From contig DLNB01000026.1 of assembly GCA_002479455.1 (NCBI GenBank), positions 1 through 13,518 on the forward strand: a DNA stretch of 13,518 bases. The letters run 5' to 3'. This stretch comes from Acetothermia bacterium UBA7521 (GTDB lineage Bacteria; Bipolaricaulota; Bipolaricaulia; Bipolaricaulales; Bipolaricaulaceae). Positions 6,586 to 13,222 of the stretch are shown piece by piece. The translations under genes were made by a program, and so were the position numbers. Below the pieces are notes generated by a model, which did no database searches, had not been told where the DNA came from, and saw only the letters and a list, made by a program, of their open reading frames with translations. The number at the start of each line of letters is the position of its first letter. Position 1 is the first letter of the stretch.

Positions 6586-7090
6586 GAAGACTGCCAAGGC
6601 CTACGTTGAGCGCCTCGTAGCGCACCGCCCGCGCACCGTGGCGGAGGTGGAGCGGCGCCTCGCCGAGAAGGGGTTCCCCCCGGACGTCGCGCGCGGAGCA
6701 CTAGACTGCGCACAAGCCGTGGGCGTTGTGGACGACGCCTTGTTTGCCCGTCTCTACGCCGACGACCGGCTCCTGTCTCGCCCGTGCTCGCGGAAGCTCC
6801 TTGCGAGGGAGTTGCGGGACCGCGGGGTGGACGACGCCCTTGCCGAGCGCGCGGCCCAAGCCGCCCTGCCCGAGCTGTCCGAGGAGGACCTCGCCCGCCA
6901 GGCGCTAATGGCGCGCCTTCCGTCCTGGGGACGACTGGATCCCGAGGTCGCCCGCAACCGTGCCGCAGCGTTCCTTCTCCGGCGCGGGTTCGCGCCCTCT
7001 CTTGCCAAGGCGACCATCGAGGAGACCCTGCGCATGGGCCGCTCGCTCACCGCCGAGCACGGAGAGAACGCCGAGGAAACCCAGGGATAG
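6569..7090 (+). CDS. recX: RecX, regulatory protein for RecA
   Basis: A 173-residue, mostly helical, charged protein placed directly after recA and overlapping it by 17 nt. RecX modulates RecA filament growth in the cytoplasm. The N-terminal KTAKAYVERLVAHRPRTVAEVERRLAEKGF stretch (in two halves from residue 8) corresponds to the first RecX three-helix repeat. VVDDALFARLYADD (about 51-64) corresponds to the conserved DD-x-x-(F/Y)A motif, and a third repeat ends with FLLRRGFAPSLAKATI. Length is in the normal 150-270 range. The GTG at 6569 is chosen because it leaves a normal N terminus, but no strong ribosome-binding site precedes it; an in-frame ATG at 6530 would add 13 residues. Coupling to recA translation is likely. 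The motif plus position make the call firm even though sequence conservation in RecX is low. Confidence 0.85.
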   Translation: MKPRDEKTAKAYVERLVAHRPRTVAEVERRLAEKGFPPDVARGALDCAQAVGVVDDALFARLYADDRLLSRPCSRKLLARELRDRGVDDALAERAAQAALPELSEEDLARQALMARLPSWGRLDPEVARNRAAAFLLRRGFAPSLAKATIEETLRMGRSLTAEHGENAEETQG

Positions 7091-7104
7091 GGTTCAACCC
7101 AGTC

Positions 7105-7158
7105 CGTACTTCCCGGGTCTCTCTGCGGCCTCCGCGCTCTCAGCGGTAAGGAAGTACG
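7105..7158. repeat. Intergenic inverted-repeat element between recX and ispF
   Basis: Perfect 9-bp terminal inverted arms CGTACTTCC (7105-7113) and GGAAGTACG (7150-7158) enclose 36 bp with a repetitive CTCTGCGG / CCTCCGCG / CTCAGCGG texture. That core resembles, from memory, dispersed CTCTGCG-type intergenic repeats in many environmental bacterial genomes. It begins 15 nt after the recX stop, so it could also fold in the transcript as a processing or weak termination signal; no T-tract follows. Confidence 0.5.
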
Positions 7159-7183
7159 ATTTCGGGTACGGTTGAGGCGTGCG

Positions 7184-7729
7184 ATGAGTGAGAGCGAAGT
7201 GACCGTCCGGATTGGCTTGGGGATTGACTTCCACCGGTTCGATCCCGAGCGCACGCTCGTGCTCGGCGGGGTGGAGATCCCCTACGACCGCGGCCTCGCC
7301 GGCCATTCCGACGCCGACGTGCTCCTCCACGCGATCTGCGACGCCCTGCTCGGGGCTGCGGCCCTGGGCGACATCGGGCAGCACTTCCCGACCGATGATC
7401 CCGCCTACGAGGGGATCTCCTCCCTCGAACTCCTCCGCCGCACTGTGCTCCTGCTCGCCGGTGCGGGGTACGCCCCCCACCAGGTGGATGCAGTAGTCGT
7501 GGCGGAGCGGCCGATGATCGCCCCTCACGTCCCGCTGATGCGAGAGCGGATCGCCGCCGCGCTCGGGGGCGAGATCTCCGCGGTGTCGGTCAAGGCGACC
7601 ACACCAGAGGGGATGGGTGCCCTCGGGCGGGGCGAGGGGATCGGGGCGTGGGCCGTCGCCCTCATCCGGAGCGTCTCCTCTGGGTCAAACCCTCGCTTTC
7701 AGGGCCGCTCGACGAGGCAGAAAAGCTGA
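7184..7729 (+). CDS. ispF: 2-C-methyl-D-erythritol 2,4-cyclodiphosphate synthase
   Basis: A 181-residue IspF, the MEP-pathway enzyme that cyclises CDP-ME 2-phosphate to MEcPP with release of CMP, acting as a cytoplasmic trimer. Metal ligands are Asp15 and His17 (GIDFH) and His49 (HSDADVLLH, 41-49). GDIGQHFPTDD (62-72) and KATTPEGMGALGRGEGI (137-153) are the other signature blocks. The ATG at 7184 is preceded by GAGG 6 nt upstream; a TTG four codons earlier is less likely. The family domain ends near residue 162. A 19-residue tail, SVSSGSNPRFQGRSTRQKS, follows and is not a family feature; its codons are less GC-biased than the rest. This suggests the original 3' end was replaced at the edge of the downstream islet. 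No ispD is adjacent, and the gene may share transcripts with recA-recX or have its own promoter. Confidence 0.95.
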   Translation: MSESEVTVRIGLGIDFHRFDPERTLVLGGVEIPYDRGLAGHSDADVLLHAICDALLGAAALGDIGQHFPTDDPAYEGISSLELLRRTVLLLAGAGYAPHQVDAVVVAERPMIAPHVPLMRERIAAALGGEISAVSVKATTPEGMGALGRGEGIGAWAVALIRSVSSGSNPRFQGRSTRQKS

Positions 7730-7919
7730 GGACCGAATTGTCTACGCTTAGTGAGTTTGTTCCGGCAGCTTGGTAGTTGTGGCGTGGCACGCAAGAACAC
7801 GGACGGCAACATCTGATCACAGATCGAAGGATAGAGTAGGAGCGATGAGACTAAGCCCGCACACGGGCGTTGCCACGCTGGTTTTCGCACCTGCGAGCCG
7901 CCTATCGTAAGATTCGACA
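7730..7919. other. Gene-free left flank of the HEPN islet
   Basis: 190 bp of lower G+C than the surroundings. It contains a small hairpin ATCTG-ATCA-CAGAT (7811-7824) and distant 8-bp inverted arms GCGTGGCA/TGCCACGC (7782-7789, 7871-7878) that may be chance. A weak TTCGCA / TAAGAT pair (7884-7889, 7908-7913) could promote the HEPN gene. No tRNA, IS end or convincing attachment site was seen. Confidence 0.5.
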
Positions 7920-8810
7920 GTGAATCCCGTCACAGATCCCATTTATGCTGGCATTGCTGGCGCCGAGATGGACCCAAAGGAATTTGCGCTGGGCCACGGA
8001 CTTATGCTCCGGCAGACATATGCTCACTTCATGGCGCCGTTTCTAATGGCCTTCGCGCCTGCTATGCGTGGTCAGCCGCATCCGGCGCCGTGGAGTGCTG
8101 TTAGCGGTGGTTTGGCTGTCGACATCCATTTGGAGCTCTTTGTCCCGCAGGAATTCGAACTTCCGAGCTTCTTCGATCGACTTAACACAGTGTGGTGGAT
8201 CGGAGCCCTGCTAAGGCTGCGAGGTGCTGCTGAAGTACATGTGCCTGTTCTCGCGGATAGGCGTTTCAGGGACATGCCGCAGAGCTGGAAGGACGTGCAG
8301 ATGCTCCCAATCGAGGTGCTTCCCCGCAGACAGCTACATGCGGACCCGATCAAGCGGCTTGCGGATGAGGACCTCGTTTGGCTGCGCGACACCTGGCTCC
8401 CCGGGGGGCTGCTGATGGGCACCAGCGCGGCGTTCAACGATGCAGTGCAGGCCTTCGACGGAATGGGCGGTATGCCGAGCCCAACAGCAGCCATGATCGC
8501 TGTCTGGGGAGCCCTGGAACGACTGTTCTCGCCTGGCAGCGAGCTCCGCTTTCGACTCGTTGCAAACATTGCGTCGTACCTTGAGCCGCCTGGAAAGGAA
8601 CGCCTATCCCTACACCGCAAGATCATGAAGCTGTATAGTGCAAGGTCTTCTGTAGCTCATGGAACCAAGCTGGAGTCTGCTGAGGCTTCTACTGAGTCGA
8701 TGAACCTTGCCCGTCGGACTCTCCTTGCGATGCTGACACGTGGGAGTGTCCCGACCAAAGAGGAGTTGGAAGCAGCCCTTTTCGCTCCTGCTGGCGAGCA
8801 ACAACCCTAG
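7920..8810 (+). CDS. Apea-like HEPN-domain protein, putative RNase or defence factor
   Basis: A 296-residue protein with an uncharacterised N-terminal part (1-185) and a helical C-terminal region recognisable as an Apea-like HEPN domain. Supporting residues are AVWGALERLFSP (194-205), then helices leading to LYSARSSVAHG (238-248), which holds the R-x4-H motif (Arg242, His247) typical of HEPN ribonucleases. HEPN proteins are often toxins, abortive-infection factors or parts of defence complexes. No signal peptide or membrane segment is seen, so it is probably cytoplasmic. The GTG start lacks a clear ribosome-binding site; a start at the ATG of residue 17 (7968) is possible, and a leaderless transcript cannot be excluded. 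Codon use is clearly less GC-biased than in neighbouring genes, and Cys is nearly absent. It stands alone, with no adjacent nucleotidyltransferase antitoxin. Domain call good; biological role inferred only. Confidence 0.65.
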   Translation: MNPVTDPIYAGIAGAEMDPKEFALGHGLMLRQTYAHFMAPFLMAFAPAMRGQPHPAPWSAVSGGLAVDIHLELFVPQEFELPSFFDRLNTVWWIGALLRLRGAAEVHVPVLADRRFRDMPQSWKDVQMLPIEVLPRRQLHADPIKRLADEDLVWLRDTWLPGGLLMGTSAAFNDAVQAFDGMGGMPSPTAAMIAVWGALERLFSPGSELRFRLVANIASYLEPPGKERLSLHRKIMKLYSARSSVAHGTKLESAEASTESMNLARRTLLAMLTRGSVPTKEELEAALFAPAGEQQP

Positions 8811-8894
8811 CCCGGCCAGTCTCTCGACCGATTCTCCGAAGACTGGGGTGCCAGGGATGAGAGCAAAATGCGAGATCGGGGGCAGACCATCGCT

Positions 8895-8911
8895 TCTGGG
8901 ACCCCCCCAGA
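8895..8911. terminator. Weak hairpin between convergent HEPN and rseP genes
   Basis: TCTGGG (8895-8900) and CCCAGA (8906-8911) pair around a 5-nt loop; a second 5-bp hairpin ACGGG-GTCA-CCCGT lies at 8944-8957. They sit in the 179-bp spacer between two convergent genes, where terminators are expected. Neither has a T-tract, so function is uncertain. Nothing else was recognised in this spacer. Confidence 0.25.
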
Positions 8912-8989
8912 CGTATCTTCACCATCCCCGTCACCAGCACAGAACGGGGTCACCCGTGCAACGGCATCCCCCGTCCTGAAGCCTCTTCC

Positions 8990-10261
8990 TCACCCGAACA
9001 GGCGGCGGAGGTCCTGGAACGTAATCAGGATCAGCAGGCCGAACAGGATGGCGAACCCCGCCGCGTGGACCGCCATCTCCACCCGCGGCGAGACCTTGCG
9101 CCGGGTGACCATCTCGTAGAGCGCGAACGCCATCCGCGCCCCGTCGAGGGCCGGGAAGGGGATCAGGTTGAACAGGGCGAGGTTCAAACTGATCAGGGCC
9201 ACGAGCAGCAGAAGCACCAGAGGCCCCGCCCGCACGCCCTGACCGAGGACGGTCGCGATCCCCACCGGGCCGGTGACCGCCTCTCCGGCAGGGATGGAGC
9301 GGGTGATAAGCCCGCGGATCGCGGAGACGAACCCCGCCATCGCCCCCCCGATCTCCTTGAAGGAGAGGGTGACGCCTTCACCGATCGGCGGTTGCTCGTA
9401 GATCGGCGGAAGCGTTCGGAACGAGGCATCGCCGAATAACCGCTCGGCGGAGTCCGGCAAGGGCAGAACCAAGCGCTCTCCTCCCCGCTCCACCACGGCC
9501 TCGTGGCACCCTACCTCCCACCGCGCGTAGAGGTCGAAGAACGACCGGACGTCGTCGCCGCACAGGGAAACGACCCGGTCGCCGGGGAGGAACCCCGCAC
9601 GCAACCAGGAGCCGCCGGCGGTCACCTCCTCGATCTGGGCGAGGATCATCTGGGGGAGGAAGTACCCCCCGACGAGGTACCGGCCCTCCTCGTCGGAGAA
9701 CACTGGGGTCACGGATACCTCGATCCTCTCTTCACCGCGGCGGATCCCGAAGGTCACGGGCTCGGGGGCGAGCGCGCGGATCGCTGCCCCCACGTCCTCG
9801 GTGGCCCACGCGGAGCGCCCGCCGATGGTGAGGATCACGTCGCCCACCTCGAGCACCTCCGCGGCGGGCCGTCCCGGCACGAGCCCCGCCACCTGGGGCC
9901 GGGGGAGGCCGATCCCGAGGATCGCCCCCAGAACCACGGCCACGGCGAGGATGACGTTGGCCACCGGCCCACACAGGGAGAGGACGAACCGCTTCCACGC
10001 CGGTTGGCCGTAGTAGGTGCGCTCGAACGGGACGTCGGTGGTCCCTTCTGCCTCCCCAGCGAGGCGCACGAACCCGCCGAGGGGGAAGATGCGCAGACTG
10101 TACCGCGTTTCGCCGCGGCGCCGTGTCCAGACGGTGGGACCAAACCCGAGGGCGAACTCCTCGACAGCGATCCCCAGGAGTTTGCCCGCCAGGAAATGGC
10201 CGCCCTCGTGGACGCCGATGAGGAACAGGATCGTCCCCACGAACACGAGAACGGTGATCAC
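8990..10261 (-). CDS. rseP: RseP/site-2 intramembrane zinc metalloprotease
   Basis: A 423-residue polytopic membrane protease of the RseP/MmpA (M50B) family, which cuts transmembrane segments of anti-sigma factors and clears remnant signal peptides in the cytoplasmic membrane. The first transmembrane segment (2-20) carries the zinc motif HEGGH (18-22). FPLGGFVRLAGE (59-70) and a second segment with CGPVANVILAVAVV (97-110) follow. Two periplasmic PDZ-like regions (about 122-190 and 205-275) each contain a GDRV/GDVI core. TGPVGIA (330-336) precedes a third segment with NLIPFPALDG (365-374), whose Asp373 is the third zinc ligand, and a last segment spans about 398-415. The GTG start is fixed by the domain beginning and overlaps the tilS stop as GTGA; AGAGG lies upstream. 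An in-frame start at 10393 would add 44 implausible residues inside tilS. No rseA/rpoE-like substrate gene is in the window. Confidence 0.93.
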   Translation of the reverse strand: MITVLVFVGTILFLIGVHEGGHFLAGKLLGIAVEEFALGFGPTVWTRRRGETRYSLRIFPLGGFVRLAGEAEGTTDVPFERTYYGQPAWKRFVLSLCGPVANVILAVAVVLGAILGIGLPRPQVAGLVPGRPAAEVLEVGDVILTIGGRSAWATEDVGAAIRALAPEPVTFGIRRGEERIEVSVTPVFSDEEGRYLVGGYFLPQMILAQIEEVTAGGSWLRAGFLPGDRVVSLCGDDVRSFFDLYARWEVGCHEAVVERGGERLVLPLPDSAERLFGDASFRTLPPIYEQPPIGEGVTLSFKEIGGAMAGFVSAIRGLITRSIPAGEAVTGPVGIATVLGQGVRAGPLVLLLLVALISLNLALFNLIPFPALDGARMAFALYEMVTRRKVSPRVEMAVHAAGFAILFGLLILITFQDLRRLFG

Positions 10262-11640
10262 AGTCGCCGCGCCTCTACTGTCAGCACGTCCGTTGCGTCG
10301 GGCATGACCCGATGATCGCCGCTCATCCGCACCCCCACCACCCACGCGATCCCCCGCCCGTCGCAGAGGAGGGGCCACCGCGCCCGTTCCCAACGCGGAA
10401 TGCTGGCCTCCATGAGGAGGTCGCGGACCCGCTTCGTCCCCTCCATCCCGAGCGGCCGCAGGCGGTCTCCCTCCCGCGGTACGCGCACGACGAGCGGCGA
10501 GGCGATCCGGCGGGGATCGAAGTAGGCAACCAGCGGGTTCGGGGGAACCAAGCGCTCCGGTCGGGGGAGCAGGGACACGCGAAACGCCCAGCCCAGCTCC
10601 GCGATCGTCCCCTCACCGTCCAGGGGCAGCTCCCACGCCCGGTCGAGAACGGGCGAGCTTGAGGCCCGGACGAAGGAGAGGACCCCGCTCCCGATTCGGG
10701 CGGCGGCCCCGCCGGGCAGGTGCACTTCGCCTCGGCCCGTGGCCAGCGCATCCAGGACCTGACCAACGTGGCGTTCCTCCAGCGCAACCCCGGTAGCCTC
10801 GGCCGCCCGGCGCACGACGAGGGCCTGGACGCTCCGTGGAGACGCACACAGGAGATCGAGGTCGAGGTCCGCGGCTCGGGAGACCTCGGCCAGAGCGAGA
10901 TCCGCAGTCCAACCCAGAGCTTCTTCGGCATCGGCGCACAGGTGGGCAGCGCGGGCGAGGGCCTCTTCGATCTGGGGGTTGAACCGGGAGAGGATCGGGA
11001 GGACCTCCAACCGGATCGCGTTCCGCAGAAGCCGCCGATCGTCGTTCGTCGGGTCATCGCGGAACGGGATCCGTTCGGCCTGACAGAACCCTCGCGCTTC
11101 CGCGCGGGAGACGAGGATCAGGGGCCGCACGTAGGGCGGCGTTGCGGGGAGGATCCCGCGTAGCCCACGGGGGCCGGCTCCCCGGAGCAGGTGCAGAAGC
11201 ACGGTCTCCGCCACGTCGGATCGGGTGTGGCCGAGGGCGATCCGCACTGCCTCCGCCTCCCGGGCTGCCCTCTCAAGGAACCCCCGGCGGGCCATCCGCG
11301 CCGCCTCCTCCAGGTTGAGCCGCTTCGCGCGGGCCCAAGCGGGAACGTCCACCCGGTCGAACACGAGCGGGATGCCGAGGCCTTCGCTGGCCGCCCGCAC
11401 CACCGCCAGATCCTCCGCGGTGTCGGGCCGAATCCCATGGTCGAGGTGAGCCGCGACCAAGGATACCTCGAACTCGCCCCGCAGCCGGTGCACCGCGTGG
11501 AGGAGGGCCATCGAGTCCGCTCCCCCGGACACGGCGACGAGGACGCGTTCCCCTGAACCAAGGAGCCCGTGCCTCTGGATCGCTTCCCGGACCTTGTCGA
11601 GCATCGCCTCATTGTCGGGCGACCCGGCGGCGGGTTCCAC
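10258..11640 (-). CDS. tilS: tRNA(Ile)-lysidine synthetase
   Basis: A 460-residue TilS, which uses ATP and lysine to convert the wobble C34 of the AUA-reading tRNA-Ile to lysidine in the cytoplasm. The N-type PP-loop SGGADS is at 38-43, followed by HLDHGIR (65-71), GHTRSDVAET (137-146) and RDDPTN (194-199). The C-terminal TilS domain includes GDRLRPLGMEGTKRVRDL (391-408) and IPRWERARWPLLCD (414-427). Start choice: GTG at 11640, because GGAGG lies 7 nt upstream; an ATG at residue 13 (11604) has only a poor site, and a GTG at 11694 would overlap the divergent gene. It heads a two-gene operon with rseP (4-nt overlap), an uncommon partner. The 26-bp spacer to the divergent gene leaves no room for separate promoters, so the tilS promoter must reach into the neighbour's coding region. 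Confidence 0.93.
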   Translation of the reverse strand: MEPAAGSPDNEAMLDKVREAIQRHGLLGSGERVLVAVSGGADSMALLHAVHRLRGEFEVSLVAAHLDHGIRPDTAEDLAVVRAASEGLGIPLVFDRVDVPAWARAKRLNLEEAARMARRGFLERAAREAEAVRIALGHTRSDVAETVLLHLLRGAGPRGLRGILPATPPYVRPLILVSRAEARGFCQAERIPFRDDPTNDDRRLLRNAIRLEVLPILSRFNPQIEEALARAAHLCADAEEALGWTADLALAEVSRAADLDLDLLCASPRSVQALVVRRAAEATGVALEERHVGQVLDALATGRGEVHLPGGAAARIGSGVLSFVRASSSPVLDRAWELPLDGEGTIAELGWAFRVSLLPRPERLVPPNPLVAYFDPRRIASPLVVRVPREGDRLRPLGMEGTKRVRDLLMEASIPRWERARWPLLCDGRGIAWVVGVRMSGDHRVMPDATDVLTVEARRL

Positions 11641-11666
11641 CGACCCTCCTCCGCTAAGATCAGCTC

Positions 11667-12098
11667 GTGGAACTGGCCGCGTTTCTGTGGGCACTGGGGA
11701 CTGTGCCGGTGGCGATGGCCGGAGGCGGGACTGTCGGCCTCGGCCCCCAGCCGTGGCTCCTCCTCTCCCTGGAGCCCCTGCAGCTGTTCATCGGAGCCGG
11801 CGAGCCCACGGTAGGGGGGCGCCTCCGCATCCTCACCGGGCCGTGGTTCGCCTGGCTCGATCTCCCCCCGCCGCGGATCGCCCTCGGCCGCGCGATCGGC
11901 CCGGCATGGCTGGCCCTCGTCCGCGGCCTCGCCGACCTCCAGCTCGCGTGGGAGGTCATGGCATCTTCGCATCTCGCGCTGTTTGGATCGTTGGGACACG
12001 AGAACGCGTGCGGGCTCCGCTTCCGATGGACCCGGCTGTGGGCGGCGGCCCTGATCCGCCACGGAGGACTGACCCTATGGTGCGGGCTCTACTTCTAG
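11667..12098 (+). CDS. Hypothetical protein, possibly exported
   Basis: A 143-residue product that I do not recognise. Third codon positions are overwhelmingly G or C, as in true genes of the window, and the frame runs into the next gene with a 22-nt overlap (12077-12098), which argues for translation coupling. The N terminus is hydrophobic (about residues 3-17, ending near AMAG) and could be a signal peptide, though it lacks a basic n-region. The rest is rich in Leu, Trp, Gly and Pro, with segments such as LLLSLEPLQLFIG and a basic RFRWTRLW near the end. No catalytic motif is evident. The GTG start at 11667 has no strong ribosome-binding site. Because its partner is an exported phosphoesterase, an envelope role is plausible, but nothing in the sequence proves it. 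Confidence 0.6.
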   Translation: MELAAFLWALGTVPVAMAGGGTVGLGPQPWLLLSLEPLQLFIGAGEPTVGGRLRILTGPWFAWLDLPPPRIALGRAIGPAWLALVRGLADLQLAWEVMASSHLALFGSLGHENACGLRFRWTRLWAAALIRHGGLTLWCGLYF

Positions 12099-12880
12099 TC
12101 CTGTTGTTCTCGGCCACCGCCGGGGCGTGGGAGATCACGATCGCGTTCACAAACGACGTCCACGCCTACTCGACCCAGCTCGCGGCCCTTGCCCCATATC
12201 TCTCCCCGGCCGACCTGGTCCTCGATGCCGGCGACACGTGGGAGGACACCCATCGGCTCACCGGAGCCGCCGAAGCGTGGGCGACCCTGAAGACGATGAC
12301 CGACCTCGGCTATGACGCGATGGTCCTCGGGAACCACGAGACGTACCTCGGGCCCCGCCTGTTGGCCGATCTCATCTCCGCGGCCCCGTTTCCCGTGTTG
12401 GCCACGAACCTCCTCAGTGATGTCCCCACCCAAAGATGGGTCCTCGTGGAGGTGCGCGGGGTGCGGATCCTCCTCCTGGGGGTTCTGTGGGACCTCGCCC
12501 TCGTCTGGCCGGGGTGGACGCTCCTCGATCCGCTGGAGAGCGTGCGGACTGCCCTCGCGGAGGCACCGCCTCACGACGCGTTCATCGTCCTCGGGCACAT
12601 GGACTTCCCCCGCGCCCAAGCCCTCGCCGCCGCCCTGCCCGAGTGCGACCTGCTCGTCCTCGGCCACAACCACCGCTTTCTCGAGGAGCCGGTGTGGGTG
12701 GGCGACGTGCCGATCGTCCAGGCCGGCCATCGCGGCCAAGCAGTGGGCGTCGCCCGGCTGACCGAGCACGGCCTGGTCGGCTACGAACTCGTCCGCACAC
12801 CCGCTCCGGCGTCGCGACCGTCGCTCTGGTCGGCCGCGGCGCTCGCGGCGCTGCTGCTGACTCTGTGGCCTAGAAGCTGA
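12077..12880 (+). CDS. Exported, membrane-anchored 5'-nucleotidase-type metallophosphoesterase
   Basis: A 267-residue calcineurin-like phosphoesterase with the two-metal site of the UshA/5'-nucleotidase branch: TNDVH (25-29; Asp27, His29), GD (52-53), GNHE (85-88), GH (173-174) and GHNH (196-199). An N-terminal signal peptide (hydrophobic 4-16, possible cleavage after AGA, 15-17) and a C-terminal hydrophobic segment (about 249-264) followed by Arg-Ser point to an exterior or periplasmic catalytic domain tethered at its C terminus. It has no 5'-nucleotidase C-terminal substrate-binding domain, so it is about half the length of UshA and its substrate could be a nucleotide, another phosphoester or a lipid-linked phosphate. 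The ATG at 12077 follows GGAGG by 9 nt (12063-12067), inside the overlapping upstream gene; a GTG at the next codon is possible. Metal motifs are complete, so activity is likely. Confidence 0.88.
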   Translation: MVRALLLVLLFSATAGAWEITIAFTNDVHAYSTQLAALAPYLSPADLVLDAGDTWEDTHRLTGAAEAWATLKTMTDLGYDAMVLGNHETYLGPRLLADLISAAPFPVLATNLLSDVPTQRWVLVEVRGVRILLLGVLWDLALVWPGWTLLDPLESVRTALAEAPPHDAFIVLGHMDFPRAQALAAALPECDLLVLGHNHRFLEEPVWVGDVPIVQAGHRGQAVGVARLTEHGLVGYELVRTPAPASRPSLWSAAALAALLLTLWPRS

Positions 12881-12989
12881 AGGAGAACCCCATCGGCGCG
12901 ATCTTCGCCACCGAGCTATCGGGCAGGCACCCCAGCGCCAGCTCACTGTTCACAACGAACACACGTCGAGAAGCCGGCCTGGGAAGCAT
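12870..12989 (-). pseudogene. Possible 3' remnant of a beta-barrel/exported protein gene
   Basis: On the minus strand the frame ending at TAG 12872-12870 encodes a tail reading VFVVNSELALG, CLPDSSVAKIAP, MGFSFSF. The last 30 codons have about 27 G/C third positions, as expected of real coding sequence here. The alternating aromatic end with terminal Phe is the pattern of outer-membrane beta-barrel proteins. The frame is open only back to 13106 (78 residues); its single ATG is at 12989, with no ribosome-binding site, and codon bias falls away upstream. It therefore looks like a truncated gene end, overlapping the phosphoesterase 3' end by 11 nt. A chance open frame is the alternative. Confidence 0.28.
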
Positions 12990-13222
12990 ATCACGGAGGA
13001 ACTCGGGAAGCGGGAGAGGCTTTCTCAGTCCAGCGAGCCAACGCCACAGGGCGCAGGAGCTTGTGATCCAATGTCCATTCCCGGCACCAAGCGCGATGTC
13101 GGGGTATCATCTCCCCTCGCGGGAGGGGGAAGACGGAACAACGTCCACTGGGACCAGTCCGCTCCACCATGCTGCACCATCAACTCGCTTCGCCGGGTAG
13201 AATCGCGTTCCTAGGGGGAAGA
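12881..13222. other. 342-bp stretch without an intact gene
   Basis: Between the phosphoesterase and birA. Besides the possible gene remnant, it has a GC-rich hairpin CCCCTC-GCGG-GAGGGG (13113-13128) with no T-tract, and a TAGAAT (13198-13203, 5/6 of a -10 box) placed 20 bp before the birA start, without a convincing -35 at 17 bp. No RNA gene was recognised. Confidence 0.5.

Noticed and set aside
7782..7878. 8-bp inverted repeat GCGTGGCA/TGCCACGC
   Set aside because: The 81-nt gap and the length of the searched region make a chance match plausible; no other mobile-element end marks were found.
7845..7910. 21-codon open frame with a nearby AGGAG before the HEPN gene
   Set aside because: The spacing to the ATG is only about 2 nt, the peptide has no leader-like feature, and frames this short are expected by chance.
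7680..8985. Target-site or attachment-site direct repeats bounding the HEPN islet
   Set aside because: Only 6-base matches such as TCGCTT were found by eye, which are not significant.
11594..12076. In-frame 5' extension of the phosphoesterase by 161 codons
   Set aside because: It would bury the signal peptide and GGAGG site inside a larger protein; the extension is Arg/Pro-rich and is a shadow of tilS and the hypothetical gene.
12095..12946. Minus-strand 283-codon frame opposite the metallophosphoesterase
   Set aside because: Low-complexity Arg/Gly/Glu/Pro composition; the plus strand has a signal peptide and the whole metal-binding set.
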